Shown here in pieces: positions 1-7,195 of a DNA stretch of 34,815 nt. Source of the DNA: Planctomycetales bacterium (GTDB lineage: Bacteria > Planctomycetota > Planctomycetia > Isosphaerales > Isosphaeraceae). The notes under the pieces are model-generated. The model was not told the DNA's origin, did no database searches, and saw nothing but the letters and a program-made list of their open reading frames with translations. The position numbers and the translations under genes are program-made. Position 1 is the stretch's first letter. Every line of letters starts with the position of its first letter. Location: positions 1 through 34,815 of the forward strand of contig DAIDHX010000045.1 of assembly GCA_027451885.1 (NCBI GenBank), given 5' to 3'.

Positions 1-30
1 GTGCATGCCCGCGATCGAGAGAATTCGGGC

Positions 31-65
<35 letters not shown>

Positions 66-117
66 AGAGGGCGGAGGTAACGCGACCTAAACACTCCCGT
101 TGCCCCCGCTACTCGAC

Positions 118-718
118 CGCACGCGTGATGGGTTCGGTTTCTCATGGTTGCTGGGTTCGATTTGTCACAGAGGATGGGTTCGTTTTCCTGGCTCGAATGC
201 GTTCGCTTCGGAGACGAGCGGCTTCGCCATGGACCACGGGGATTGCCCGGGGAATTGGTACACCCGATCACCGGTTGGATTTGTCAGTCGCCGAGCGTTG
301 TGGGGCGGCGTGTACACGGGCCTGGGCGCACCCGGCTGTGGCCGGGATGGGTATCGATGTGGATCGGCGAGGTTGTGCGATTGGAAGAGACAGGCAGAAA
401 TCGCCGTTGCTCACTTCGAGGGGAACGAGCAAGGCTCAGGCAGTCGCCTGGCATTTTCTCATATTCAACTTAACGCACATTGGCTTGCCTCGATCAAGGA
501 GACGCATGAATTCGTGGTATGCAGGATCAGCCTGCATGGAGGATGAGGGTCGTAACGAAGAAACGCGATGGACCGCCCGGCGAGGCGTTCGGCGTCGCTC
601 TGTGCCTGGGGTTACGCGCGTGCGCTGATTGGAGTGTATTCAAGCGGGATTACCCAGTGGGTAAGAAGCGTATCGCGGAGAAGAAAGTGCACTACGGTAA
701 GAGTCTACAGCCGGGGTT
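118..718. other. About 600 bases downstream of the intron end with no convincing gene
   Basis: Several frames stay open here, as expected at this GC content, but none has a ribosome binding site, a recognisable domain or a protein-like composition. The overlapping frames are rich in Arg, Gly, Cys and Trp. I see no tRNA or obvious repeat. The stretch may be decayed DNA next to the intron insertion site or an unrecognised non-coding region. Confidence 0.4.
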
Positions 719-1003
719 TTAATACACGCGACCAGGCTCGTTTGGGAACTGCACTCGGTATACCAGGCGGAGCGAAGGAATCTCGAGTGCCCGCGAGATC
801 ATGTAGCTGACTCCGTCTCCCCTGGACGGATTCAAATCGCTCAGGGAAGAAAACGCGTTGAGCAGGTCGGCGAGGGGCTCGTTTCCGGGAGACTCCCACC
901 CATTCCAGGTCAAATAGGCCCGATTCCCGTTGGCTGTGTCTTCAACGGCCGCGAGGATGTGCTCATCGAAGTGTTCTCGCGGAGACGGGGTGTTCTCGCT
1001 CAT
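719..1003 (-). CDS. Small hypothetical protein, 94 aa
   Basis: The reading frame is much longer upstream, but the sensible start is the ATG at 1003, which has an AGGAG ribosome binding site 10 nt before it. The 94-residue product begins MSENTPSPREHFDEHILAA and has a protein-like, mildly acidic composition (DLLNAFSSLSDL, SLRLVYRVQF), unlike the Arg/Pro-rich sequence upstream of that Met. There is no signal peptide, membrane segment or motif that I recognise. It is transcribed away from the DUF6714 gene. Function unknown; that it is a real gene rests on the ribosome binding site and composition. Confidence 0.5.
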   Translation of the reverse strand: MSENTPSPREHFDEHILAAVEDTANGNRAYLTWNGWESPGNEPLADLLNAFSSLSDLNPSRGDGVSYMISRALEIPSLRLVYRVQFPNEPGRVY

Positions 1004-1325
1004 TCCAGGGGATCTCCTCGAGCGGCCCGAGAGTCGTCGCGTCGAATTCGAATCACTAGAATAGCGAGATGCAACTGCCATGTCGCGGGATGCGCAGGCG
1101 GCGAGCAGCTTCAGGCGTCGACCGAGCGCTGGGTTCCTGGAGTGGCTCGGCCTGGCCGGGCCGCGGGCTGGCCGCGGTCTGGTGATCGCGCGAAGGCAGG
1201 GCCGTTGCCGGGTGGGCTGCCAAGGCATGGTAATGCGAATGCGTGAAGAGATCTTGACACGTGCGATTGTGTTCCCGCGGGCGCAGCGTTTCGGGGTTGG
1301 GGTTGATTGACATGAGGCTGAGATC
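1004..1325. other. Divergent intergenic region, nothing recognised
   Basis: This stretch separates the small minus-strand gene from the DUF6714 gene and should hold both promoters. A perfect TTGACA occurs at 1254-1259, but I could not find a convincing -10 box at the right distance. The open frames across it are Arg-rich and look non-coding. Confidence 0.35.
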
Positions 1326-1874
1326 ATGTCGCCACGCGACGAGGTCATGTTCGCGTTCTCGAAGGTGCCCTATCCGGGCGACGACGCGCTTGCGTGCTGC
1401 GGCTGCGACGAATGCCGGTGGGAGGTTGCCCAGCTCCGGGGGAAGAAGTGGACGCGCCTCAGCCTGGACGACTTTGCCGCTGCGAACTTCGGACTGCTAA
1501 CGCCGGCGGCTTTCCATTATTTTCTGCCGGGTCTGATTCTGCTTGCGCTTGACCATCCTGCGCTCCTGGGTGAGATCGTCGGCACGGTGGTCCGCCGGCT
1601 GACGGTGTCGGACCGGGAGGGGGATGGCGCTCGGGCGCAGGTTGATCATGGCATCAAGCGGCTCTCGAGCCGGCAACGCCGTGTGGTCATCGACGTGATC
1701 CGCCAGGCGGAGGGCCGGGCGCCCCATGTGCCGGCGATCTGGCAATCGGCCCTCATGAACCTGATCGACGGCGCAGCCACGCCCTACAGCCAAACCGCGG
1801 TGGAGCGTTGGCTCAGGGAGCAAACTGGAGGTGGATCGGGGCAGCCGCAGCCGCCGAGCGGGCGCGAACCCTGA
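1326..1874 (+). CDS. DUF6714 family protein
   Basis: The 182-residue product has the pattern I associate with DUF6714. An N-terminal segment FSKVPYPGDDAL is followed by a cysteine cluster (CCGCDEC, about residues 22-28), then LSLDDFAAANFGLLTPAAFHYFLPGLILLALDHP, which is the diagnostic 'LTPEAFxYFLPxYLxxSL' stretch, then a helical region ending near SQTAVERWLRE. The last 15 or so residues are Gly/Pro-rich. No enzymatic function is established for this family as far as I know. The cysteines could bind a metal, but that is conjecture. It lies just upstream of the ATPase/RloB pair on the same strand, separated by about 140 bases; I see no evidence that they form one transcript. Start at ATG 1326, with no strong ribosome binding site. 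Confidence 0.7.
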   Translation: MSPRDEVMFAFSKVPYPGDDALACCGCDECRWEVAQLRGKKWTRLSLDDFAAANFGLLTPAAFHYFLPGLILLALDHPALLGEIVGTVVRRLTVSDREGDGARAQVDHGIKRLSSRQRRVVIDVIRQAEGRAPHVPAIWQSALMNLIDGAATPYSQTAVERWLREQTGGGSGQPQPPSGREP

Positions 1875-2013
1875 GCGCGCCAACGGGCTCAGTTCGCGGC
1901 GGCTCCGGCCCGCCCGCGCTGCGATTCTCGCTGGGTGAAACCAGCCCAGCGTGAAAGCATCCCAGGGAAGAAATCAAACAGCTAACGGCCTCTGTTTGAC
2001 GTGGGCGGCGCTC

Positions 2014-3339
2014 ATGCTCCTCGAATTTCGCCTCGGTAACTTCCGGTCCTATGCCGCGGAGAAGCGTTTTAGCAGGGTTGCGGGATCCGGGAAGGAGCTT
2101 CCCGCGAACACGGTGACTGTTGAGGGGTTCAACCGCTCCCCGCTGCCACGGAGCGCAGTGATTTACGGAGCCAATGCTTCGGGAAAGAGCAACCTTGTCC
2201 AGGCGTTTGCCTTCTTCCGGCACTTCGTGCTTCACTCCTCCGAGACGCGACAAGAGGGGGACTGGATACCTGTGTACCCCTTCTTGCTCGACCCGAAACT
2301 CGCCAGGGATCCGAGTCACTTCGAGATGACGTTTCTCCTGGGGGGCGTGCGCCATCAATATGGGTTCGTCGTGTCTCGGGAGCGTGTGCACGAGGAATGG
2401 CTGACGGTTTATCCCAGGGGTAAGCCGCAGGAATGGTTCCACCGGACCGTGGACCTGAAGGGGAAATCCACATGGGCCTGGAGCCGGACTCACCTCCGCG
2501 GAGCCAAATTGCAGCTCGCCGAGCGTACCCGGGAGAACGCCCTTTTTCTTTCGGTCGCGGCCCAGTGGAACCATACGCAGATCAAACCGGTCTATCACGG
2601 GTTCCGCGGCAAGCTCAAGGTCTTGCGCCGAGAGACCAACGTGATGGGACACACGCGAGCCCAGCTCCTCAGCAACCGGACGTTTCGCGAGTGGCTAACC
2701 AGGGTCCTGAAGGCGGCTGATATGGGAATCTGCCGGGTGCTCGCCAGGGAGAGCAAGAGCCATAAGGATCGTTTCCGTTTTCCGAGTGAGATGCCGGCCG
2801 AAATGGGGAGCCTGCTTTCGGATGAGTCCCCGGGCAAGCCCTGGGTGGAGGTTCGAACCACCCACCGCTTGCCTGGCACGCGCGGCGAGGTTGAGTGGGA
2901 CCTGGATCAGGAGTCGGACGGTACACAGCGGATGCTCGCGCTCCTTGGACCAATCCACGACGCGCTTCGGGATGGGGCGGTCCTGGTCATGGACGAGCTA
3001 GACACAATCCTACATGCTTATATGACCATGGCGCTTGTTCAGCTCTTCAGCCGTCCCACGACAAACCGAGGAAACGCCCAGCTTGTTTTCACGACGCACG
3101 ACACGAGCCTGTTGGACCCGACCCTCTTCCGCCGAGATCAGATCTGGTTCACTTCAAAGGACGGCTCAGGCCAGACGGATCTCTATTCGCTCGAGGACTT
3201 CAGCCCGAGGAAAGGAGAGGCGCTCCAGAAGGGGTATCTGGCTGGGAGGTACGGTGGGATCCCGGACCTTGTCGACCTTGAGTTTTCTCAAATTCAGAAG
3301 CCGCAGGGTGAGGCGGAACTCGTGAGCCCGGAAGGATGA
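2014..3339 (+). CDS. AAA family ATPase, RloA-like (AAA_15/AAA_21), predicted defence ATPase
   Basis: The 441-aa product starts with MLLEFRLGNFRSYAAEK, the usual beta-strand opening of overcoming-lysogeny/RecF-like ATPases of the AAA_15/AAA_21 group. This is why ATG 2014 is preferred over the in-frame GTG at 1951. Walker A is GANASGKS at residues 52-59. A signature-like segment SDGTQR sits at 301-306. Walker B is VLVMDELD at 323-330, and FTTHDTSLLD follows as the switch/H-loop. These are ABC-type ATPase features, intact and in order. The next gene encodes a RloB-type protein, and ATPases of this group are typically paired with RloB. By analogy with other AAA15 plus TOPRIM pairs such as PARIS, the ATPase may sense or scaffold an effector, but no activity can be read from sequence. 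Confidence 0.85.
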   Translation: MLLEFRLGNFRSYAAEKRFSRVAGSGKELPANTVTVEGFNRSPLPRSAVIYGANASGKSNLVQAFAFFRHFVLHSSETRQEGDWIPVYPFLLDPKLARDPSHFEMTFLLGGVRHQYGFVVSRERVHEEWLTVYPRGKPQEWFHRTVDLKGKSTWAWSRTHLRGAKLQLAERTRENALFLSVAAQWNHTQIKPVYHGFRGKLKVLRRETNVMGHTRAQLLSNRTFREWLTRVLKAADMGICRVLARESKSHKDRFRFPSEMPAEMGSLLSDESPGKPWVEVRTTHRLPGTRGEVEWDLDQESDGTQRMLALLGPIHDALRDGAVLVMDELDTILHAYMTMALVQLFSRPTTNRGNAQLVFTTHDTSLLDPTLFRRDQIWFTSKDGSGQTDLYSLEDFSPRKGEALQKGYLAGRYGGIPDLVDLEFSQIQKPQGEAELVSPEG

Positions 3340-3411
3340 ACCCGCCCGGCGCCTGGGTGTTCGGTTGCATGAAACGGGCATTGTTGCGGGCGTTGTTGGG
3401 GGGTGTATCGA

Positions 3412-4245
3412 GTGGGCAGGCGATCGCGCGTGAGACATGAGAGCGAGCTTGGCCGAAGCCAGCCATCACGAAGGCCGCGCGAGTGCATCCTGGTCGTCTG
3501 CGAGGGCGAGCAAATGGAGCCCAATTACCTCAAGGCTTCACGCAAGCGTATCAATCTGAGCACGCTCGACGCGGAAATCGTCGGTGAAGCGGCCGAGATT
3601 TTGGGCGTGGTGGAGGGAGCCAGGCGGCTGAAGGAGGAGCGTGAGGCCGCGTCGAGCGAGAGCGTGCGTCTTGCTCCCTGCGACGAGATCTGGCGCGTGG
3701 TCGACACCGAGAGGCGGAATGATAATCCATCCCGGGAGCGAGGCGTCGACCGCGCGTCCGCGCTCGGGTTCCGTCTCGCCTGGTCCAATCCATGCTTCGA
3801 TTACTGGCTACTGTTGCACTTTGAGCGGATCGGCCGCATTTTCGATGGATTTGCCGTACTCCGGCCGTTCCTGAGCAAGCACATCCCTCGCTATGAGAAG
3901 AGCAAGGACTACTCCAGGCAGCTTGCTCCGCGTCTCCCTACCGCAATCGAAAACTCCAGACACATCCATCGGGCGCAGTGGCAAGATACCCCGCGGCAGA
4001 TCGACTGTAATCCCGCCACCACTGGCCGCGAGCTCGTCGAACGGCTTATGGATGTTGCTGGGATCACGATCGCTGAATATCAGGCTCGTTACCCGATGCC
4101 AGGGACAAAGCCGAAGCAGACGAAGCTGAAGAGGACGAAGCGTGCCCGTCGTTCCTGGCTCGGAGCTTCTCGGTGTTCCTGGAGCGTCCTTGGGCTACCT
4201 GATGCGGCCGGTTGCGTGGGCTGGATTCGTGCGGCATCGAGCTGA
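3412..4245 (+). CDS. RloB-like protein (TOPRIM-like nuclease candidate)
   Basis: The product (about 277 aa) has the RloB hallmarks in order: a basic N-terminus (RRSRVRHESELGRSQPSRRPRE), the strand CILVVCEGEQMEPNYL with the acidic residue of CEGE, then EIWRVVDTERRND as a second acidic strand end, and NPCFDYWLLLHFE. The first two match a TOPRIM-like arrangement of a conserved Glu followed by Asp; the last is typical of the family. Start at GTG 3412 is chosen because a run of G at 3398-3403 sits 8 nt upstream; GTG 3403 is possible. It begins 72 bases after the ATPase gene on the same strand, so co-expression is likely. The last 40 or so residues are Lys/Arg/Ser/Trp-rich and unlike the family; a late frameshift or a natural tail are both possible. 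Confidence 0.8.
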   Translation: MGRRSRVRHESELGRSQPSRRPRECILVVCEGEQMEPNYLKASRKRINLSTLDAEIVGEAAEILGVVEGARRLKEEREAASSESVRLAPCDEIWRVVDTERRNDNPSRERGVDRASALGFRLAWSNPCFDYWLLLHFERIGRIFDGFAVLRPFLSKHIPRYEKSKDYSRQLAPRLPTAIENSRHIHRAQWQDTPRQIDCNPATTGRELVERLMDVAGITIAEYQARYPMPGTKPKQTKLKRTKRARRSWLGASRCSWSVLGLPDAAGCVGWIRAASS

Positions 4246-4492
4246 GCAAAAACGACCTACAGCGAGGCTGGAGGCATACCTGGCAAGCATTTTCACCACG
4301 CGGAGGAAAGGGCGCTGGCGTGGGTGACGGAAAGACGGGGCGCCTGGTGTGGGTTGTCGCGTGGGTGGGGCCGAATCTGCCGCGTGGGGCGGTCCGTTCC
4401 GCGCTCTTTCACCCCGCGGTCTTGACGCTGGCGGGATTTGGCCCAAACTAGTACTTGCGCTCTGGTTGGGCGCACTTTGAAGGAGATTGCGT

Positions 4493-5047
4493 ATGCGACT
4501 TCGTCTCGCGGCCGCGATCCCCGTCGTGGTGGCAACCATCGCAGTGGTGGGCGCCAGCAGGGCGGGAGATCCTGTGAAGTCTGGCCTCGGGATCGGTGAC
4601 ATTTGCGTTCCATTTGATGTGGACGACGTCACCGGGCCGAACAAGGGCACGACTCTCTGCTATCGCTGAAGGTACGGTTCCTCCCCGGTCGTTTGCGTGT
4701 TCGCCCGCGCAACGTCCGAACCCTTGGCCAGTCTGGTCAAGCAGATCGATGAGAAAATAGGCGAAAACAGCAAGCTCAAGGCGTTCGTCGTCTTGCTTGC
4801 GACGGACAGCAAGAAGGCTTCGAGCGAATTGTCCGAGCTCGCGAAGAAGCACGAGATCAAGCACGTCCCGCTCACGATGCTCGGCGAACCCGACGGTCCC
4901 CCCCAGTACGACCTCACGAAAGAGGCGGGAATCACGGTCCTGATGTGGCTCGATGGCAAGGTGAAGGTGAACCACGCCTACAAGGGCGAGTTGACCGACA
5001 AGGACATTCGCACCATCGTGGCTGACATTCCCAGGATTCTCGAGTAA
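4493..5047 (+). CDS. Exported thioredoxin-like protein with in-frame TGA: candidate CxxU selenoprotein (otherwise a nonsense-interrupted gene)
   Basis: Read from ATG 4493 (AGGAG at 4481-4485), the frame encodes a signal peptide (MRLRLAAAIPVVVATIAVVGASRAG) and a short domain up to TTLCYR, then a TGA at 4667-4669. It continues without another stop for 125 codons to TAA at 5045-5047. Continuing through TGA gives LCYR-x-RYGSSPVVCVFAR, then a thioredoxin-like alpha/beta domain ending in KVNHAYKGELTDKDIRTIVADIPRILE. From memory, planctomycete exported relatives have LCYRCKxG...PVVxVFAR, so the TGA falls on the second cysteine of a CxxC redox motif (C56, position 59). A SECIS-like hairpin follows at the right distance. 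The full length would be 184 residues. The downstream part has no plausible start or ribosome binding site of its own. Alternatives are a TGC/TGT-to-TGA nonsense mutation or a sequencing error. The gene ends at a strong terminator. Confidence 0.75.
4687..4717 (+). promoter_or_regulatory. Bacterial SECIS-like hairpin after the in-frame TGA
   Basis: The RNA can fold as follows: G4687-G4688 pair with C4716-C4717, a U-U mismatch follows, 4690-4693 (CGUU) pair with 4711-4714 (AACG), U4694 lies opposite G4709-C4710, 4695-4697 (GCG) pair with 4706-4708 (CGC), and the apical loop is UGUUCGCC (4698-4705). The stem starts 17 nt after the TGA and the loop 28 nt after it. Bacterial SECIS elements place the loop about 16-37 nt after UGA, with a G in the first two loop positions. 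The E. coli fdhF element has an unpaired U three pairs below a loop containing GU, as here. The structure is also protein-coding, so chance pairing in GC-rich DNA must be excluded. Confidence 0.5.
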
Positions 5048-5099
5048 GTCTGTGTCCCTCCTGCGGGGGGATTTCATAAGTTTTAGCCCGACCAGCGCA

Positions 5100-5138
5100 G
5101 GGGCGGCTCAGGAATGGACCTGGGCTGCCCCTTTGTGT
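5100..5138 (+). terminator. Intrinsic terminator after the thioredoxin-like gene
   Basis: A 13-bp stem (5100-5112 with 5119-5131, including two G-U pairs) encloses a six-base loop AATGGA and is followed by TTTGTGTT. It lies about 50 bases after the stop of the thioredoxin-like gene. This would end that transcript before the transposase homologue. Confidence 0.7.
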
Positions 5139-5288
5139 TGCGCAGCGGTGCGGGTTCGCGTGGTTTGCTGGCGGCGGTTGCCTGGTTTGGGCGTGGAAGC
5201 TGGGGGATTGCCCTGGCGTGGCGGCGGGGGGATAATCCGGGGCGTTGCGGCCTGAGAGAGAATGGGATTCTCGTGTGATTGAGTGTGC

Positions 5289-5993
5289 ATGCCAAGGGCA
5301 GCCCGATCGATTCCCGGCGGTTACGCGTACCACGTGTTGTGCTGTGGGCAGGGCGCGGATGTGGTTTTTCATGACGCGAGCGAGTTTGCCGCGTTTCAGG
5401 GATTGATGGCGGAGGCGTCGCTGCGTGTGGGGTTGCCTGTGGCGGCGTACTGTTTGCTGCCGAGCCAGGTTCGTCTTGTGCTTTTGCCGCGTGGCGATGG
5501 CGTGGTGAGCCGCTGGATGCACTGGTTGTTGACGACGCATGCGAGCCGTTACCGGCAGCGGCATGGCACGCGTGGGCCGATCTGGCGCGGGCGGTTCCGG
5601 GCGTTTCCGATCGAGACGGGGGAGCCGCTGGCGGCTGTGATCCGCCATGTGGAGCGGAATCCGCGGTGTGCGGGGCTGGTGCCGCGGGCGGAGGATTGGC
5701 GGTGGTCGAGCCTGTGCTGGCGGAGCGCGCCCGAGCATGCGCCCGTGCGGCTTGAGCGGATCCCGCAGGTGGATCAGCCGGGCTGGGGGGCGAAGGTGGA
5801 ACGGGGGCTGTGCGAGGCGGAGCTTGAACAGATCGCGGTCTCGATCCGCCGCGGCCGACCATTTGGTTCCTCGTCCTGGGTGCGAGAGACGGTTTTGAGG
5901 CTGGGGCTGGAATCGAGCGTGCGTCCCCGCGGCCGCCCGCGCCTGGAAGCGGGGGAGAGTCTGGACACGCGCGACCGCCTGGGAACGCGCTAG
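5289..5993 (+). CDS. IS200-like / REP-associated transposase homologue with all catalytic residues replaced
   Basis: The 234-aa product aligns along its length with Y1-type transposases of the RAYT group common in planctomycetes: PRAARSIPGGYAYHVL at the start, YCLLPSQVRLVLLP in the middle, RGRFRAFPIET, VIRHVERNPRCAGLVPRAEDWRWSSL, and RGRPFGSSSW...LGLESSVRPRGRPR at the end. The usual HUH motif (NHWH) is SQVR here, so the histidines are Gln60 and Arg62. The Tyr of RYVERN is His120. The frame is nevertheless uninterrupted, which suggests it is kept for something other than transposition, for instance DNA binding, or that it decayed recently by substitutions only. I saw no clear flanking REP palindromes. 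It stands 82 bases upstream of ribF. The start at ATG 5289 lacks a clear ribosome binding site. Confidence 0.8.
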   Translation: MPRAARSIPGGYAYHVLCCGQGADVVFHDASEFAAFQGLMAEASLRVGLPVAAYCLLPSQVRLVLLPRGDGVVSRWMHWLLTTHASRYRQRHGTRGPIWRGRFRAFPIETGEPLAAVIRHVERNPRCAGLVPRAEDWRWSSLCWRSAPEHAPVRLERIPQVDQPGWGAKVERGLCEAELEQIAVSIRRGRPFGSSSWVRETVLRLGLESSVRPRGRPRLEAGESLDTRDRLGTR

Positions 5994-6075
5994 AGGCTCG
6001 TCGCGGCTGGTTGGTTACAATAAGAGACGAGCGGGGTTGTGAGCATGGACCTGGAGGCGAGGGGGATAGGGCGCG

Positions 6076-7020
6076 GTGATCTTGATCAGTGAGGCGCGGG
6101 AGTTTCCCTCGAGCTGGCGGGGATGTTTCGTCACGGTCGGCAATTTCGATGGGGTGCATCTGGGGCACCGGGCCTTGATCGACCGGCTTCGCGCCCGCGC
6201 GGGCGCGAGCAGCGCCCGGGCGCTGGTGTTGACGTTTCAACCGCATCCCGCGTCGATTCTGCGTCCTCAACTGGCGCCTGAGCCGTTGGTCTGGCCTGCG
6301 CGCGAGGTCGAGCTGCTCGAGCAGGCTGGGGCGGACGAGGTCGGTGTGTTTGCCACGGGGCCGTGGTTGCTGTCGATGTCCGCGCGGCAGTTCTTTGACG
6401 AGATCCTGCGTGGGTTGGTCGGGGCGCGGGGGCTTGTGGAGGGGCCGAATTTCGCATTTGGGCAGGATCGTCAGGGGGGCGTGGCGAATCTGGCGGAATG
6501 GAGCGCGGCGGCGGGGATGGAGTTTGAGGTCGTGGAGGCTGCGCGGGTGGGGGATGGGTTGGTGTCGTCGTCGCGGATACGCGAGTGCATCCGGGCGGGG
6601 GATGTTGCGCTTGCGACCCAGCTTCTCGGCCGCCCGCACCGGATCCGCGGCACCGTGGGCGTCGGCGCGGGCCGAGGCGCGCGCATCGGATATCCCACGG
6701 CCAATCTGGGGCAGGTCGAGGTGATTCTACCCGGCGACGGCGTTTACGCCGCGCTCGCCTCGATCGACGGCCAAACCAGGCGCTTCGCCGCTGCGTGCAA
6801 CCTGGGGCCAAACCCCACCTTTGGCGAATCCGCGCGCAAGATCGAAGCGCACCTGATCGGCTTCGAGGGCGATCTCAGGGGCCGGCGAATCGAGCTCGAT
6901 TTCCTGGCTCGCCTGCGGTCGACCGTGCGATTCGCGAGCAAGGATGCACTTCTGGAGCAGCTTGCCATCGACGTCAAACGCGCGGGCGAAGTCGCGCAGG
7001 CCCATTCTGCCACTCCGTAG
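6076..7020 (+). CDS. ribF: Bifunctional riboflavin kinase / FMN adenylyltransferase
   Basis: The 314-aa cytoplasmic enzyme makes FMN from riboflavin and then FAD from FMN. The N-terminal adenylyltransferase domain carries the nucleotidyltransferase motif VGNFDGVHLGH (residues 21-31), FQPHP, a diverged LVEGPNFAFGQDRQG segment, and SSSRIR near residue 160. The C-terminal kinase domain begins near residue 188 with IRGTVGVGAGRGARIGYPTANL, then DGVYAAL and CNLGPNPTFGE. Length is typical. The start is GTG 6076, preceded by a purine-rich stretch (GAGGCGAGGGGGATAGG) that serves as ribosome binding site. It stands alone between the transposase homologue and the DUF1570 gene. Both domains look intact. 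Confidence 0.93.
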   Translation: MILISEAREFPSSWRGCFVTVGNFDGVHLGHRALIDRLRARAGASSARALVLTFQPHPASILRPQLAPEPLVWPAREVELLEQAGADEVGVFATGPWLLSMSARQFFDEILRGLVGARGLVEGPNFAFGQDRQGGVANLAEWSAAAGMEFEVVEAARVGDGLVSSSRIRECIRAGDVALATQLLGRPHRIRGTVGVGAGRGARIGYPTANLGQVEVILPGDGVYAALASIDGQTRRFAAACNLGPNPTFGESARKIEAHLIGFEGDLRGRRIELDFLARLRSTVRFASKDALLEQLAIDVKRAGEVAQAHSATP

Positions 7021-7069
7021 CCAGAACGCCCCATCCCCGGGTCCCTGGCGCCATTTTTCATGCCGCGGA

Positions 7070-7098
7070 ATGACAAAAGTCGAAAGCTTGCTAATAAT
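7070..7098 (+). promoter_or_regulatory. Candidate sigma-70-type promoter for the DUF1570 gene
   Basis: ATGACA at 7070-7075 and AATAAT at 7093-7098 each match the -35 and -10 consensus at five of six positions and are 17 bp apart. They lie in an AT-rich patch between ribF and the DUF1570 gene, about 100 bases before its ATG. Confidence 0.5.
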
Positions 7099-7195
7099 TC
7101 CTCATGAGTCCTGATCCGCCCCCGAGCCGACCGTTCCGCGGCGGACTCGCATCGCGTGAGCCCGCCTGCTTCGCCCTGTTCGAACGGAGAGAACG

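Noticed and set aside
4697-5047. Separate 116-codon gene after the TGA
   Set aside because: It lacks a ribosome binding site, starts in the middle of the PVVCVFAR strand, and is in the same frame as the upstream part, so it is treated as one interrupted or recoded gene.
5083-6639. 518-codon minus-strand frame
   Set aside because: It is opposite the transposase homologue and ribF and is Pro/Arg/Ala low complexity with no start signal.
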